DNA of 64,000 nucleotides from Candidatus Saccharimonadota bacterium. GTDB lineage: Bacteria; Patescibacteriota; Saccharimonadia; Saccharimonadales; Saccharimonadaceae. The stretch lies in NCBI GenBank assembly GCA_017406565.1, contig JAFQYG010000002.1, forward strand, positions 124,001 to 188,000. Reading direction: 5' to 3'. Each line of letters starts with the position of its first letter. The stretch's first letter is position 1. Both the position numbers and the translations under genes were made by a program. Under the pieces are notes generated by a model. The model did not search any database. It worked only from the letters and a program-made list of their open reading frames with translations, and was not told the DNA's origin. Positions 43,944 through 52,996 of this stretch are shown piece after piece.

Positions 43944-46013
43944 ATGTCCATGACAAAAGAAAAACATACAATATTAGCTCCAATAGGACTAGGTCTGATA
44001 GTCCTTACTGGAGCATTTTTATTATCTAGCGTCTTATCCACTTATAATACTTATGCTGCATCCTACACCCTCACTCTCTCTTCCTCCGGCTCTCAATCCA
44101 TTGATGTATCTAACATGGGAGATAAGACTGCTATTAGTGCAGATAATCTCAATGTAGCTACTAACTGTAGATATGGCTATAACCTTACTCTCTCTACTTC
44201 AGTAAATAATAATAATCTATATCTAAATGGTAATAGCTCTAATAATACAACTGGTACATACTTCTCTCCAGTAAATGGCACATCTACATTAAAGAGCTCT
44301 TCTAATACATGGGGATACTATTATAATAGCTCTACTCCTACTACAGCTCCTACTTCATCTTCTATCTTCTCTCCAGTACCAACTCTTAGTAACCCTGCTA
44401 CTATTAAGACTCCACTAACTAATCCTAGTAGTACAGACATTAATGATAACTTTAGTATCTACTATGGTGTAGCATCATCAGATGATATGCCAGTAGGTAC
44501 ATATAAACTAATACCAGATACTAATAATTCAGGTAATGATGGAACCTTAGTCTATAATGCTACTATCTCAGATTCTTGTATATCTTATACCGTACACTAC
44601 AATCCTTCTAGTTACTTTGAAGGAAATCTCATCACTGGTACTGGTACAGTAGCAGACCAGACTATCTATGAGGGTGTATCTACGCCTCTAACGACTAGCA
44701 CATATACTGGTCCTAATATTGGTGGTGTTCAGTACTACTTTGCTGGATGGAATACTGCACAAGATGGCAGCGGGTCTAGCTACACGTTAGGCCAGTCTGT
44801 AACTGATCTCACTACAGTTGGAAGCACGATAACTCTTTATGCCATGTGGACAGATTGTCCAAGTAACAACATTTGCTATAATGCCAACGTGACAAATGCT
44901 AGTGATGTAGAAGGTAGTATGGGCAATCGGAGTATATCTAATTCAACCACTTCAGCTACACTCTATGCTCCCAACTTCAAACATGACGGCTACGGCTTTA
45001 AATCCTGGAATACTAAGAAAGACGGAACCGGCACTGACTATGGTCCAAACCAAGATATATCATTCGCTACTGGACAATATAGCACAGGTGGTCTCAAACT
45101 CTATGCTACCTGGGTAGAAAGCCAAGGTAATATGCAAGACTGGTCAGGTTGTTCTAGCATGAATATAGGAGACGTCACGGCTCTTAAAGATACTAGAGAT
45201 AATGATGTTTATGCCGTAGCTAAACTTGCTGATAATAAATGCTGGATGATAGAAAACTTAAGATTAGATGATTCTGTAGAACTCTCATCCACCAACACTC
45301 ACAACCCATCTCTTCCACTCACTAACATCTATGATTCTAGCACTACATCAAACCACCTCTCTCCAACCTCATCACTGGCTTACGATGCTACTACTGCTCC
45401 AGAAGGATGGTGCACTACTGACTCCTCTGCCTGTGACGACCAATCTAGACTAAGAACAGACAATACCACTCTCTTCACCAATAACACCTCATCAAGCTAC
45501 AGTGCATCAAGTAACGTCTACTCCTATGGCAACTATTACAACTGGTACTCTGCTACAGCCGGACATGGTAAATATAGTAAATCCTCAGATAATGTAGCAG
45601 GAGACATCTGCCCAGCAGGTTGGCATCTACCAACCGGAAAAGATGCCACTGGAGACTTTGGTGTACTAGATATTGCCTTAGGTGGTACTGGGGCATATTC
45701 ATCTTCCAGCACTACTCCTACTGGTGCTACCATGTCTTCTGCTTATCGTTCTTACCCCAACAACTTTGTTTATTCTGGGCGCGTGAATGGTTCGTCGGTC
45801 GGCAGCCGTACTTCCGGCGGAAACTATTGGTCTGCTTCGGCGAGCAATAGTAGTATCAACGCCGACATCTTGTATTTCGGTAGTACGTTCGTAAACCCAG
45901 GCACGAACGCCGACAACAAGTACACCGGGAGGATGGCGCGTTGCATTGCATGCACATATCATTTTGGAATCAGTGATTGTGACGATGGTGAGTCTGGAGG
46001 GGGGCAACTTTAA
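43944..46013 (+). CDS. FISUMP-domain surface protein with two InlB-like repeats
   Basis: 689 residues (an ATG 6 nt later is equally possible). Signal/anchor helix about residues 11-34; Ser/Thr/Asn-rich beta domain to about 210 (SYTLTLSSSGSQSIDVSN); InlB-like repeat 1 (about 212-297, YYFAGWN...LYAMW); repeat 2 (about 300-393, GYGFKSWN...LYATW); FISUMP domain from about 398 (CSSMNIGDVTALKDTRD, LADNKCWMIENLRL, DICPAGWHLP). The C-terminus after GRMARCIAC differs from its relatives. Exported, probably an adhesin (inference). Its FISUMP framework is nearly identical to that of the gene ending at 1271, while its N-terminal half is different. Confidence 0.9.
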   Translation: MSMTKEKHTILAPIGLGLIVLTGAFLLSSVLSTYNTYAASYTLTLSSSGSQSIDVSNMGDKTAISADNLNVATNCRYGYNLTLSTSVNNNNLYLNGNSSNNTTGTYFSPVNGTSTLKSSSNTWGYYYNSSTPTTAPTSSSIFSPVPTLSNPATIKTPLTNPSSTDINDNFSIYYGVASSDDMPVGTYKLIPDTNNSGNDGTLVYNATISDSCISYTVHYNPSSYFEGNLITGTGTVADQTIYEGVSTPLTTSTYTGPNIGGVQYYFAGWNTAQDGSGSSYTLGQSVTDLTTVGSTITLYAMWTDCPSNNICYNANVTNASDVEGSMGNRSISNSTTSATLYAPNFKHDGYGFKSWNTKKDGTGTDYGPNQDISFATGQYSTGGLKLYATWVESQGNMQDWSGCSSMNIGDVTALKDTRDNDVYAVAKLADNKCWMIENLRLDDSVELSSTNTHNPSLPLTNIYDSSTTSNHLSPTSSLAYDATTAPEGWCTTDSSACDDQSRLRTDNTTLFTNNTSSSYSASSNVYSYGNYYNWYSATAGHGKYSKSSDNVAGDICPAGWHLPTGKDATGDFGVLDIALGGTGAYSSSSTTPTGATMSSAYRSYPNNFVYSGRVNGSSVGSRTSGGNYWSASASNSSINADILYFGSTFVNPGTNADNKYTGRMARCIACTYHFGISDCDDGESGGGQL
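45781..45955 (+). other. DGR-like variable region in FISUMP gene 2
   Basis: Shares framework nucleotides with 1105-1259 and 55618-55778. This copy keeps the most adenines (for example gtaaacccaggcacgaac, then gacaacaagtac), so it may be closest to the unseen template. Variable codons keep C or T in position 3. Confidence 0.7.
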
Positions 46014-46017
46014 TATG

Positions 46018-46038
46018 ATGATAGGTTTTATCTATTGA
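46018..46038 (+). CDS. Possible leader peptide MIGFIY
   Basis: ATG-ATA-GGT-TTT-ATC-TAT-TGA, 18 nt before the FISUMP gene at 46056. Shares 16 nt and the MIGFI residues with the short frame at 28242. Translation is unproven. Confidence 0.3.
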   Translation: MIGFIY

Positions 46039-46055
46039 GAGGACGGAAGGAGTAA

Positions 46056-47747
46056 ATGAGTAAAACAGAATACAAGATAGCTACATCGGCATTCGGTCTA
46101 GTAGGTCTGACTATCTTTACTGGGATAATCCTTATGTCGTCGGGGGCATCTGCTGGTGATAGTGCTATAAGCAATGTTTCGGTTAATGTTCCAGTAGCTT
46201 GCACAATGTCTGGTACTGGTATGAATAGTCATAATGCTACTATTCCTAATGGCACCTATCAAGCCAATATAGGTACTACTACCATGAAAGCTGTATGTAA
46301 TGATAGCAATGGTTTTGCCATCTATGCTATAGGATATACAGACAATGAATATGGCAAGACAGTACTAACTAACAGCACTTTAGGCACTTCTTCTGATATA
46401 GCTACAGGAACAGCTACGAGTACAGGAAGTCCTGATGTATCTAACTGGGCTATGAAACTAGCTACAAATTCATCTGCTACTTATCCATTAACCCTAGATA
46501 ATAGCTTTGGTAATTATCATAATGTTCCAGCAGAATATACTAAAGTAGCACATAGAGATTCTGGTACTGATATAGGAACTAGTGCTGTAGGAAGTGAACT
46601 AACATCTACTTATGCTGCTTATATGAGTAAGACTCAACCTGCTGGAACCTACATAGGACAAGTTAAATATACATTAGTCCATCCATCTACCCACGTCGCT
46701 CCAGTAGCATGTAACAATAAGGCTACTACTATATCTGAAGCAGTCTGTCTCCAAGACTTTGCTCATGTCAGTGAAGCTAATAGAAACTCCATCATCGCTT
46801 CTATGACTCCAGAACAACAATACACATTAAAAGATAGTAGAGACGGTAAGACTTATACTATTGCTAAATACCAAGTAGGAAACTCAGGTAACTATGATAT
46901 CTGGATGACTCAGAACCTAGACTTAGATCTAGAAGCAGGAACTACCTATACTGACGAAGATACAGATATAGGCTATAACACTACAACCAATTCATACGAT
47001 ACTGCTGCCTGGAGCCCAATCCGCTCTACCTACACTGCCACTACCGGACATATTCACGAGTGGTGCCAAGGTGGAACCTGGAACTCACAATATGGTTACT
47101 GTGAACTAAACGATACCCCAGAATCCTATGATCCAGGTAATCTATATTGGAACGCTACGGAGAGTGATTATACTGACTGGGATGCTTACTATAGCAGTTG
47201 CGATTACACTACTTCTACCCCATCTTGTAACCAATCTCTTAACCCTATCTCTACTTACGTCTCATCTACCGGTGCGTCTCAATACCATCTAGGCAACTAC
47301 TACAACTGGGCAGCTGCGCTTGCTACTAATGATTCCTCAGCGTTCAATAACTCTAGTTTAGTAGAACAATCCATTTGTCCTGCTGGGTGGACCTTGCCTA
47401 GAATCGGTGAAGGAGAAGATTCCTTCTATAGCTTGTGGAACCAGTATGGCTTTAGCAACAGTTCTATAAACGGAAACAACAAATTGTGGGTCAGTCCATT
47501 ATACTTCGCCGCGGGTGGGGTCTTTATCGGTAATCTGGACGATGTCGGGGGCGGCGGCTTCTTCTGGTCGCCTGTCCCGGATGGCTCGGGCGGCGCCAGG
47601 GATGCGGGCTTCGGCGTGGATGGCTACGTCGGCCCGTCTGGCAACAGCAACCGAAGCGACGGCGTCTCTGTTCGCTGCGTGGTTCGTCCTGTGTCTGATT
47701 CAGTTTCTGGAGGCGGTGGCGGTGGTCCAGAGGGTCCTAGCGTCTAA
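46056..47747 (+). CDS. FISUMP-domain surface protein, divergent C-terminal type
   Basis: 563 residues; GGAAGGAG precedes the ATG. Signal/anchor helix about 10-34; an N-terminal beta domain (about 38-220) almost the same as in the protein at 54063 (NVSVNVPVACTMSGTG; QPAGTYIGQVKYTLVHP); then directly a FISUMP-like domain (AKYQVGNSGNYDIWMTQNLDL, SICPAGWTLP) that differs from the other three, ending in GVSVRCVVRPVS and a Gly-rich tail. It has no InlB-like repeat. The last part is strikingly GC-rich. Exported; binding function inferred. Confidence 0.88.
   Translation: MSKTEYKIATSAFGLVGLTIFTGIILMSSGASAGDSAISNVSVNVPVACTMSGTGMNSHNATIPNGTYQANIGTTTMKAVCNDSNGFAIYAIGYTDNEYGKTVLTNSTLGTSSDIATGTATSTGSPDVSNWAMKLATNSSATYPLTLDNSFGNYHNVPAEYTKVAHRDSGTDIGTSAVGSELTSTYAAYMSKTQPAGTYIGQVKYTLVHPSTHVAPVACNNKATTISEAVCLQDFAHVSEANRNSIIASMTPEQQYTLKDSRDGKTYTIAKYQVGNSGNYDIWMTQNLDLDLEAGTTYTDEDTDIGYNTTTNSYDTAAWSPIRSTYTATTGHIHEWCQGGTWNSQYGYCELNDTPESYDPGNLYWNATESDYTDWDAYYSSCDYTTSTPSCNQSLNPISTYVSSTGASQYHLGNYYNWAAALATNDSSAFNNSSLVEQSICPAGWTLPRIGEGEDSFYSLWNQYGFSNSSINGNNKLWVSPLYFAAGGVFIGNLDDVGGGGFFWSPVPDGSGGARDAGFGVDGYVGPSGNSNRSDGVSVRCVVRPVSDSVSGGGGGGPEGPSV
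47508..47680 (+). other. DGR-like variable region in FISUMP gene 3 (second type)
   Basis: GC-rich run with many GGC, GTC, GAC, GCC and AGC codons between framework pieces ttctggtcg, ttcggc and tctgttcgctgcgtg. Codons with any base in positions 1-2 and C in position 3 are as expected from AAC template codons. Framework differs from the other three genes, so it would need a different template. Confidence 0.55.
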
Positions 47748-47812
47748 TGGTTTCTCTAGTTTTCCAGCTTGTGTCCTTCCCGCCTTTTCTGAGCCAACCT
47801 AAAATACAAAAG

Positions 47813-47846
47813 ATAAGAGTCATTTCAATGTGGCTCTTATTTTTTT
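47813..47846 (+). terminator. Terminator after FISUMP gene 3
   Basis: ATAAGAGTCA / TGGCTCTTAT hairpin with T-run. Confidence 0.82.
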
Positions 47847-47980
47847 GAACTGTATCTCAACTTCGGGGTTCAATCAGTGAGTGCATCAGAGCATATTGTA
47901 GTCCAATAAAAGTAAATTAAGTTTGCAGAAATAAAAAACGCAATTGCTGTTGTGGTATAATTATTCAAAACGGAGGTTTA

Positions 47981-48946
47981 ATGAGTAAGTTTGATGATCA
48001 ATATATAGATCTATGTAAGCGGATTTTGGCTCAGGGTGAGAAGATTACGAATTACAAGAAGAAAGATTTACGTAGTAAAGCAACGGCTTCTGTGATCCCT
48101 GATCATACGGCTCAGGCTACTAGCGCAGCTTCCACTATTCGTTTACCTCATCAAGTACTACAATTTGATCTTGAGGAGGAATTTCCGATTTTGGTAACAA
48201 AAAAGGTTGGATTTAAAACGGCGGTGCTAGAGATTCTATGGATTTATCAGGTGGCGTCGAATGATGTGAGATGGTTGCAAGACAGAAATGTGAAGATCTG
48301 GAATGAATGGGAAATCGCAGAAGACGGCACTTATCAAGGCCGTAATTTAAATGAAATTTTTGCTAAAAAACATCCTGATTTAGAGCCTGAGAATTTTGCT
48401 CATACGATTGGTACAGCATATGGATGGATTGTGAATCGATATGATTTGATCAGAAATTTGATTGAAACTTTGAAATCGAACCCTGGAAATCGGCGAATGG
48501 TACTAAGTCTTTGGCAAAATGAATGGCTGGAGACTGCGGCTTTACCGTCTTGCGTCTGGAATTCACAGTGGAATTTGATTGACGGAAAATTAAATGTATT
48601 GGTTACTTCACGCTCATCGGATGTACCTTTGGGATTACCGTTTAACGTGGTGCAATATGCAGTGCTTTGTCATTTGATTGCAGCTTCGGTAGGTGCAAAG
48701 CCTGGCCAAATGACATTTATTACTAATGACGCACATATTTATGAAAATCAAATTGATGGGATTAAGGAACAAATTGAACGTTATGATAAAGCAATGGAAA
48801 AAGGTGGCTTACCGAAAGCACCGAGACTATGGCTTAACCCTAAGATTAAAGATTTTTATGAATTTGATAATTCGCGTGAACTTAAAGATATTAAACTTGA
48901 GGGCTATGAACACCTTGGTGTGATTAAGATGCCAGTGACGGAGTAG
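47981..48946 (+). CDS. thyA: Thymidylate synthase
   Basis: 321 residues. Methylates dUMP to dTMP using methylene-tetrahydrofolate and releases dihydrofolate. Catalytic Cys in LPSCVWNSQW (near residue 190), nucleotide-binding SRSSDVPLGLPFNVVQYA and the C-terminal region GYEHLGVIKMPVTE. ACGGAGG precedes the ATG; TATAAT at 47957-47962. First of three genes that together form the thymidylate cycle. Confidence 0.96.
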   Translation: MSKFDDQYIDLCKRILAQGEKITNYKKKDLRSKATASVIPDHTAQATSAASTIRLPHQVLQFDLEEEFPILVTKKVGFKTAVLEILWIYQVASNDVRWLQDRNVKIWNEWEIAEDGTYQGRNLNEIFAKKHPDLEPENFAHTIGTAYGWIVNRYDLIRNLIETLKSNPGNRRMVLSLWQNEWLETAALPSCVWNSQWNLIDGKLNVLVTSRSSDVPLGLPFNVVQYAVLCHLIAASVGAKPGQMTFITNDAHIYENQIDGIKEQIERYDKAMEKGGLPKAPRLWLNPKIKDFYEFDNSRELKDIKLEGYEHLGVIKMPVTE

Positions 48947-48948
48947 TG

Positions 48949-49422
48949 ATGATTAGTTTGATTGCAGCAGTTGGTAAAAATTGGGAACTTGGTAAAAACG
49001 GTGATTTAATTTTCCATATCAAAGAAGACATGCGATATTTCAAAGAAACTACCATGGGGCACAAAGTAGTAATGGGGCGAAAAACTTGGGAATCTTTGCC
49101 CAGAAAACTACCTGGTCGTGAAAATATTGTAGCATCTCGCGGTGAAATACCTGATGCGGATTTAGTAATACATGATTTAAATAAGTATTTACAGGAAAAC
49201 GAGAATACCTCCGAAGAAATATTCATTATTGGAGGCGGAATGGTATATTTTGCGGCGCTTCCATATGCGAAATATATCTATTTGACTGAAGTGGAAGCTG
49301 AAGATGAAAGAGCGGATTCGTATTTTCCAGAATTTGATAAACTCAAGTATAATAGAGAAGTGATAAAAGAAGGGAAGAGCGATGATTTAGCATATACTTT
49401 CGTAAAATATACTAAAAAATAA
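48949..49422 (+). CDS. folA: Dihydrofolate reductase
   Basis: 157 residues from the ATG at 48949 (a GTG at 48946 overlaps the thyA stop). Reduces the dihydrofolate made by ThyA. Motifs ISLIAAVGKNWELGKNGDLIFH, VVMGRKTWESLP and IFIIGGGMVYFAALPYAKYIYLTEV. Two bases after thyA, so co-translated. Confidence 0.95.
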   Translation: MISLIAAVGKNWELGKNGDLIFHIKEDMRYFKETTMGHKVVMGRKTWESLPRKLPGRENIVASRGEIPDADLVIHDLNKYLQENENTSEEIFIIGGGMVYFAALPYAKYIYLTEVEAEDERADSYFPEFDKLKYNREVIKEGKSDDLAYTFVKYTKK

Positions 49423-49431
49423 GGAGGTTTT

Positions 49432-50805
49432 ATGAAAGATTTTGTGTTTGATTTGATTGAGCAGGAGAAGACTCGTCAAAGAGAAGGGTTGGAATTAATT
49501 CCGAGTGAGAATTATGTTTCTGGCGACGTACTTGAGGCGATGGGCTCCGTGTTGACCAATAAGTACTCGGAGGGTTATCCGAGTTTTAAGGGTTTAACTG
49601 AATGGGATGAAAAAGAGATAGCCGAGGAGGTTCTACCGAATTACAGATACTATGGTGGGCAAATTAACGTGGATAGGATTGAGAGGTTGGCTATTGCTAG
49701 GGCTTGTAAGTTATTTAATGCGGACCACGCTAACGTACAACCACATTCAGGAGCTAATGCTAATGAGGCCGTATATTATGCATGGTTAGATCCAGGAGAT
49801 AAGGTCTTGGCGATGAATTTAGGTCATGGTGGACATTTGACGCATGGTTCACCGGTAACTCGGAGCGCACATATCTATGAATTTGTGGCATACGGTACAG
49901 ATCAGAATGGGGATATCGATTACGACGAGATGGAGCGTTTGGCGCTTTCGGAGGATGTGAGATTGATCCTAGTAGGGTATTCGGCTTTTATGAAGATACC
50001 AGATTTTGCTCGTGTCGAGAAGATTCGTGATGAGGCTGCCAAAAAATGGGGTCACGAGATTCTTCTAATGGCCGATATGGCACATGTGGCAGGTTTGATT
50101 GCGGCTGGAGTGCATCCAAATCCTTTGGAATATGGTTTTAATGTAATGACGACGACTACACATAAGACTTTACGTGGACCACGAGGTGGGATGATCTTAA
50201 CCATGGGTAAAATTGGTTCACCGCTCAAGAAAACGCCCGAAAAAACTCTCGATAATATTCCAATTTTAGTGGACAAAGCGGTATTTCCTGGTACACAAGG
50301 AGGTCCTTTGGAACATGTGATTGCGGCTAAAGCTGTGGCGTTTGGCGAAGCTTTACAACCTGAATTCAAAGATTATGCGAAGAACATTGTTAAAAATGCA
50401 AAAACTCTGGCTGTTGAACTTCAAAAACGATGTTTCGTTTTGCAAGGTAACGGAACAGAGAATCATCTGATTTTGATGAATATGATGGAGAGTTTTGGTA
50501 TTACAGGCAAAATGTATGAAAAAGCACTTGATATGGTCGGGCTAACACTTAACGCAAATTCTTTGCCTGGCGATAAGGGCGGTGCGTTTAGACCAAATGG
50601 TGTAAGATTGGGGACTCCAGCTATTACGACTAGAGGTTTAGGCGAGAAAGAAATGAAGATTCTGGCCGAATGGATGGAATCTGTGGCAAAGATTTGTCAA
50701 AAGGCAGAAGAAGAAGGCAGACTGGAAGAATATGAATCTGAATTGGATAAAATACATCAAGAAGTAACTGAATTAGCGTTAAGATTTCCAGTACCAAGTC
50801 TATAA
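49432..50805 (+). CDS. glyA: Serine hydroxymethyltransferase
   Basis: 457 residues. PLP enzyme that turns serine and tetrahydrofolate into glycine and methylene-tetrahydrofolate, closing the cycle with ThyA and FolA. PLP lysine in TTTTHKTLRGPRGG (near 244); LIPSENY near the start and NANSLPGDKGGAFRPNGVRLG near the end. AAGGAGG precedes the ATG. A segment of about 20 residues around KTPEKTLDNIPIL is slightly longer than in E. coli. Confidence 0.96.
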   Translation: MKDFVFDLIEQEKTRQREGLELIPSENYVSGDVLEAMGSVLTNKYSEGYPSFKGLTEWDEKEIAEEVLPNYRYYGGQINVDRIERLAIARACKLFNADHANVQPHSGANANEAVYYAWLDPGDKVLAMNLGHGGHLTHGSPVTRSAHIYEFVAYGTDQNGDIDYDEMERLALSEDVRLILVGYSAFMKIPDFARVEKIRDEAAKKWGHEILLMADMAHVAGLIAAGVHPNPLEYGFNVMTTTTHKTLRGPRGGMILTMGKIGSPLKKTPEKTLDNIPILVDKAVFPGTQGGPLEHVIAAKAVAFGEALQPEFKDYAKNIVKNAKTLAVELQKRCFVLQGNGTENHLILMNMMESFGITGKMYEKALDMVGLTLNANSLPGDKGGAFRPNGVRLGTPAITTRGLGEKEMKILAEWMESVAKICQKAEEEGRLEEYESELDKIHQEVTELALRFPVPSL

Positions 50806-50807
50806 AA

Positions 50808-50831
50808 TACCCCGACCAAGTGGTCGGGGCG
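50808..50831. terminator. Terminator between glyA and the HD-domain gene
   Basis: CCCCGACCA / TGGTCGGGG with a 2-nt loop. The T-rich run lies on the minus-strand side (ggggtatttt), so it best serves the minus-strand gene. Confidence 0.75.
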
Positions 50832-50840
50832 ACAGGGGGT

Positions 50841-51695
50841 TCAGATATAGTCTTTTTCGCGCCATTTATACCAGCAGCCGTTGACTTCTAGTGTGTATGC
50901 GACAATAAGTGCCGTGTAATACCCGGTATCGTCGTATTCAGTGAGATTGCGCATTTTGAAGAAATCTATGGCCCACATTTCGCTGGCACGATAGTGTCCG
51001 TTAAAATCGTAGTCACAGAGCTTCATCTCGGCGCGGTCACGTCCAGATACTGCTGGGCTGTCTGGGCTCATGAGCGGATAGCGACCTTTTTGATCATGCC
51101 AAAGTGTAATGATTAAAGCGGATGTTTTGTCTGCTAAATACAAAAGTTTGCCTATGAAACTGGTTTGGTTATCCATTTCAATGAGAAGACGATTTACATT
51201 ATCTTCAAATTCATATTCACGAAACGGCGATAGTGATTTAAAATGTTGAAAATAAATCATTTCGGCTTTACGTTTAGTGTCAGCATCTCCAGCGCCATTA
51301 TCCGGAATATCACCGATGACATTTTCTGGCAAATCATGTCGACGAATTACCTCCATTAGTTCTCGATAAGTATATCCATCTGGAATAGAATAGAGGGTTG
51401 GACCGTATAAATATGATAGACAACGGTCTAAAATTGCACAACATAAGTTAGAATGTGCGCCGACTGATTCGTAGGCTATCTTGTTACTTGTAAGGCCATA
51501 GCGACCATTATATGAACGCAGCACTGAACTGGATTCGGCTATCTCATGTAATTGTTCTGCAGTTTTGAATATCTCGTTGACTGGTGGAATCTGCCAACAT
51601 TTTTTGGCAAGTTTGTCTTCTTGTTCCATTATGCGTTGATATTCTGCTTTATTTCTAAGAATGCGGTTTTCGCGATTGCCGTTATTATACCCCAT
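50841..51695 (-). CDS. HD-domain phosphohydrolase-like protein
   Basis: 284 residues from the ATG at 51695; an ATG 15 nt upstream is part of the Shine-Dalgarno (GGGAGG). Helical protein with metal-ligand pattern H (ESVGAHSN), HD (VIRRHDLPENVIGD) and a late D (LYLADKTSALI), as in YfbR/HDDC2-type nucleotidases. It may act on deoxynucleoside monophosphates, which would fit the nearby thyA operon, but this is inference. Divergent from the sortase gene at 51820. Confidence 0.75.
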   Translation of the reverse strand: MGYNNGNRENRILRNKAEYQRIMEQEDKLAKKCWQIPPVNEIFKTAEQLHEIAESSSVLRSYNGRYGLTSNKIAYESVGAHSNLCCAILDRCLSYLYGPTLYSIPDGYTYRELMEVIRRHDLPENVIGDIPDNGAGDADTKRKAEMIYFQHFKSLSPFREYEFEDNVNRLLIEMDNQTSFIGKLLYLADKTSALIITLWHDQKGRYPLMSPDSPAVSGRDRAEMKLCDYDFNGHYRASEMWAIDFFKMRNLTEYDDTGYYTALIVAYTLEVNGCWYKWREKDYI

Positions 51696-51755
51696 AATTG
51701 AACCTCCCATTTTTAATGTACACCCCCTGTTTTATGGGTATAATTGTACTATATC

Positions 51756-51784
51756 TTGACAAAAATGACAAAGTATGCTATAAT
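51756..51784 (+). promoter_or_regulatory. Consensus promoter of the second sortase gene
   Basis: TTGACA (51756-51761), 17-bp spacer, TATAAT (51779-51784). Confidence 0.9.
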
Positions 51785-51819
51785 GTAAGTATTAAATGGT
51801 CATTAATGGGAGTTTTAAG

Positions 51820-52446
51820 ATGGGCAAGCGCCTTTTTTTGTTAATTATTTGTAGTTTACTGGGGATGATTAGCGCTCCTAGTATTTTGACTGCGTCTGAT
51901 ATTGCGCCAGTGACGGGGCTTTCGAATGTTGGTGTTGTCGAAACTATTCCATTGCCAGAACCTGAACCAGAACCAGTGGTTGTAACAGCGGTAGCGCCAC
52001 GTTCTCAGACGACTTATGTTGCTCCTGCAACTCAATCAGCAGAGGTTGTGCCAGCGAATTCGATTGCAGTGGCTGGTAGAGTGATTCCGATTGTAGATGT
52101 GGCTGACACGGCCGTAGATGCAGGGAATCATGTAAATAAATATGGAACAAAATTCCTGTATGGACATAATACTAGTGCTGTGTTCGGAAATTTGCCAAGT
52201 GTGGGTGTAGGGAATGTGTTTACGGTTGCCTATGGTGGTACGACACGTAATTACCAAGTGCAAGAAGTACAAATTTATGAAAAAACTTCACCAACGCAGT
52301 TGTCTGTAGGCGGTAGAGATTATCGAATGAGTTTTATTGCCAATGGCAAAGGCCGTTATGATATGGTGCTAATGACTTGCTATGGTACGATGCTGGGCGG
52401 TGGTGATGCAACACATCGGTATGTAGTGTTTGCGAATGCGATATAA
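51820..52446 (+). CDS. Secreted sortase-like protein
   Basis: 208 residues from the ATG with GGGAG upstream. Signal/anchor (about 4-24), a Pro/Glu linker (LPEPEPEPVV), then a compact sortase domain: His in LYGHNTSAVFG, Cys in VLMTCYGTM and Arg in ATHRYVVFANA. The likely catalytic triad is complete. The TAA stop is followed in the same frame by a remnant of a FISUMP domain (52447-52578), which suggests a past fusion or recombination at this site. Confidence 0.82.
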   Translation: MGKRLFLLIICSLLGMISAPSILTASDIAPVTGLSNVGVVETIPLPEPEPEPVVVTAVAPRSQTTYVAPATQSAEVVPANSIAVAGRVIPIVDVADTAVDAGNHVNKYGTKFLYGHNTSAVFGNLPSVGVGNVFTVAYGGTTRNYQVQEVQIYEKTSPTQLSVGGRDYRMSFIANGKGRYDMVLMTCYGTMLGGGDATHRYVVFANAI

Positions 52447-52578
52447 GTTTTATGTGTTGGTGATTATTCTGACCCGATAAGTTTTCAGTTGCGCGATTAT
52501 GGACTGTCTGTACGTTGTATAGCTCGTCCAGTGTCGTCTTCATTAGAAAATGTGACAACACATTATCCGGCGCAATAA
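52447..52578 (+). pseudogene. Remnant of a FISUMP gene 3' end
   Basis: Translated in the same frame as the preceding sortase gene after its TAA, the DNA reads through RDYGLSVRCIARPVSSSLEN to a TAA at 52576. This matches the C-terminal hallmark of the FISUMP protein at 46056 (GVSVRCVVRPVS). Only about 40 codons remain and no start or upstream domain is present. Confidence 0.65.
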
Positions 52579-52597
52579 TGACTGTATTTATATAAAA

Positions 52598-52936
52598 CTA
52601 AAAAACCCGATCACCGTTTTTGACTGGTTCAGTAGGTGTGAGTAAAACTACGCCTTGTTCTGATTCAGTACCGAGGATACGGACTTCGCTTTTTACGCTG
52701 CCAATATGCATTGGTGTAAGATTCACACAACAAATAACTTGTTTTCCAATCAAATCTTCTTCTTTATATAAATCTGTAATTTGTGCTGAAGAAGTTTTGA
52801 TGCCTATTTCTTCACCGAAATCAATTTTGACTTTGTAGGCTGGTTTGCGGGCTTTTTTATTAATACCTACTTCTATTACTGTGCCAGCACGCATTTCTAT
52901 TTTATTGAAATCCTCGATATTAATTTTTTCGTCCAT
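52598..52936 (-). CDS. csaA: CsaA-like tRNA-binding (EMAP/OB-fold) protein
   Basis: 112 residues, one EMAP-II-like OB fold (FNKIEMRAGTVIEVGINKKA, ICCVNLTPMHIG, SEVRILGTESEQGVVLL). The size fits CsaA (secretion chaperone in Bacillus) and also the detached C-terminal domain of MetRS, which the MetRS at 6758 lacks; either role is possible. TATAGT lies 6 nt before the ATG, so the start is probably leaderless. Confidence 0.88.
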   Translation of the reverse strand: MDEKINIEDFNKIEMRAGTVIEVGINKKARKPAYKVKIDFGEEIGIKTSSAQITDLYKEEDLIGKQVICCVNLTPMHIGSVKSEVRILGTESEQGVVLLTPTEPVKNGDRVF

Positions 52937-52996
52937 TTTATTACTATATCATAATTACGATCTGAATACTATTTGCAGATTAACTATTATTTAATT

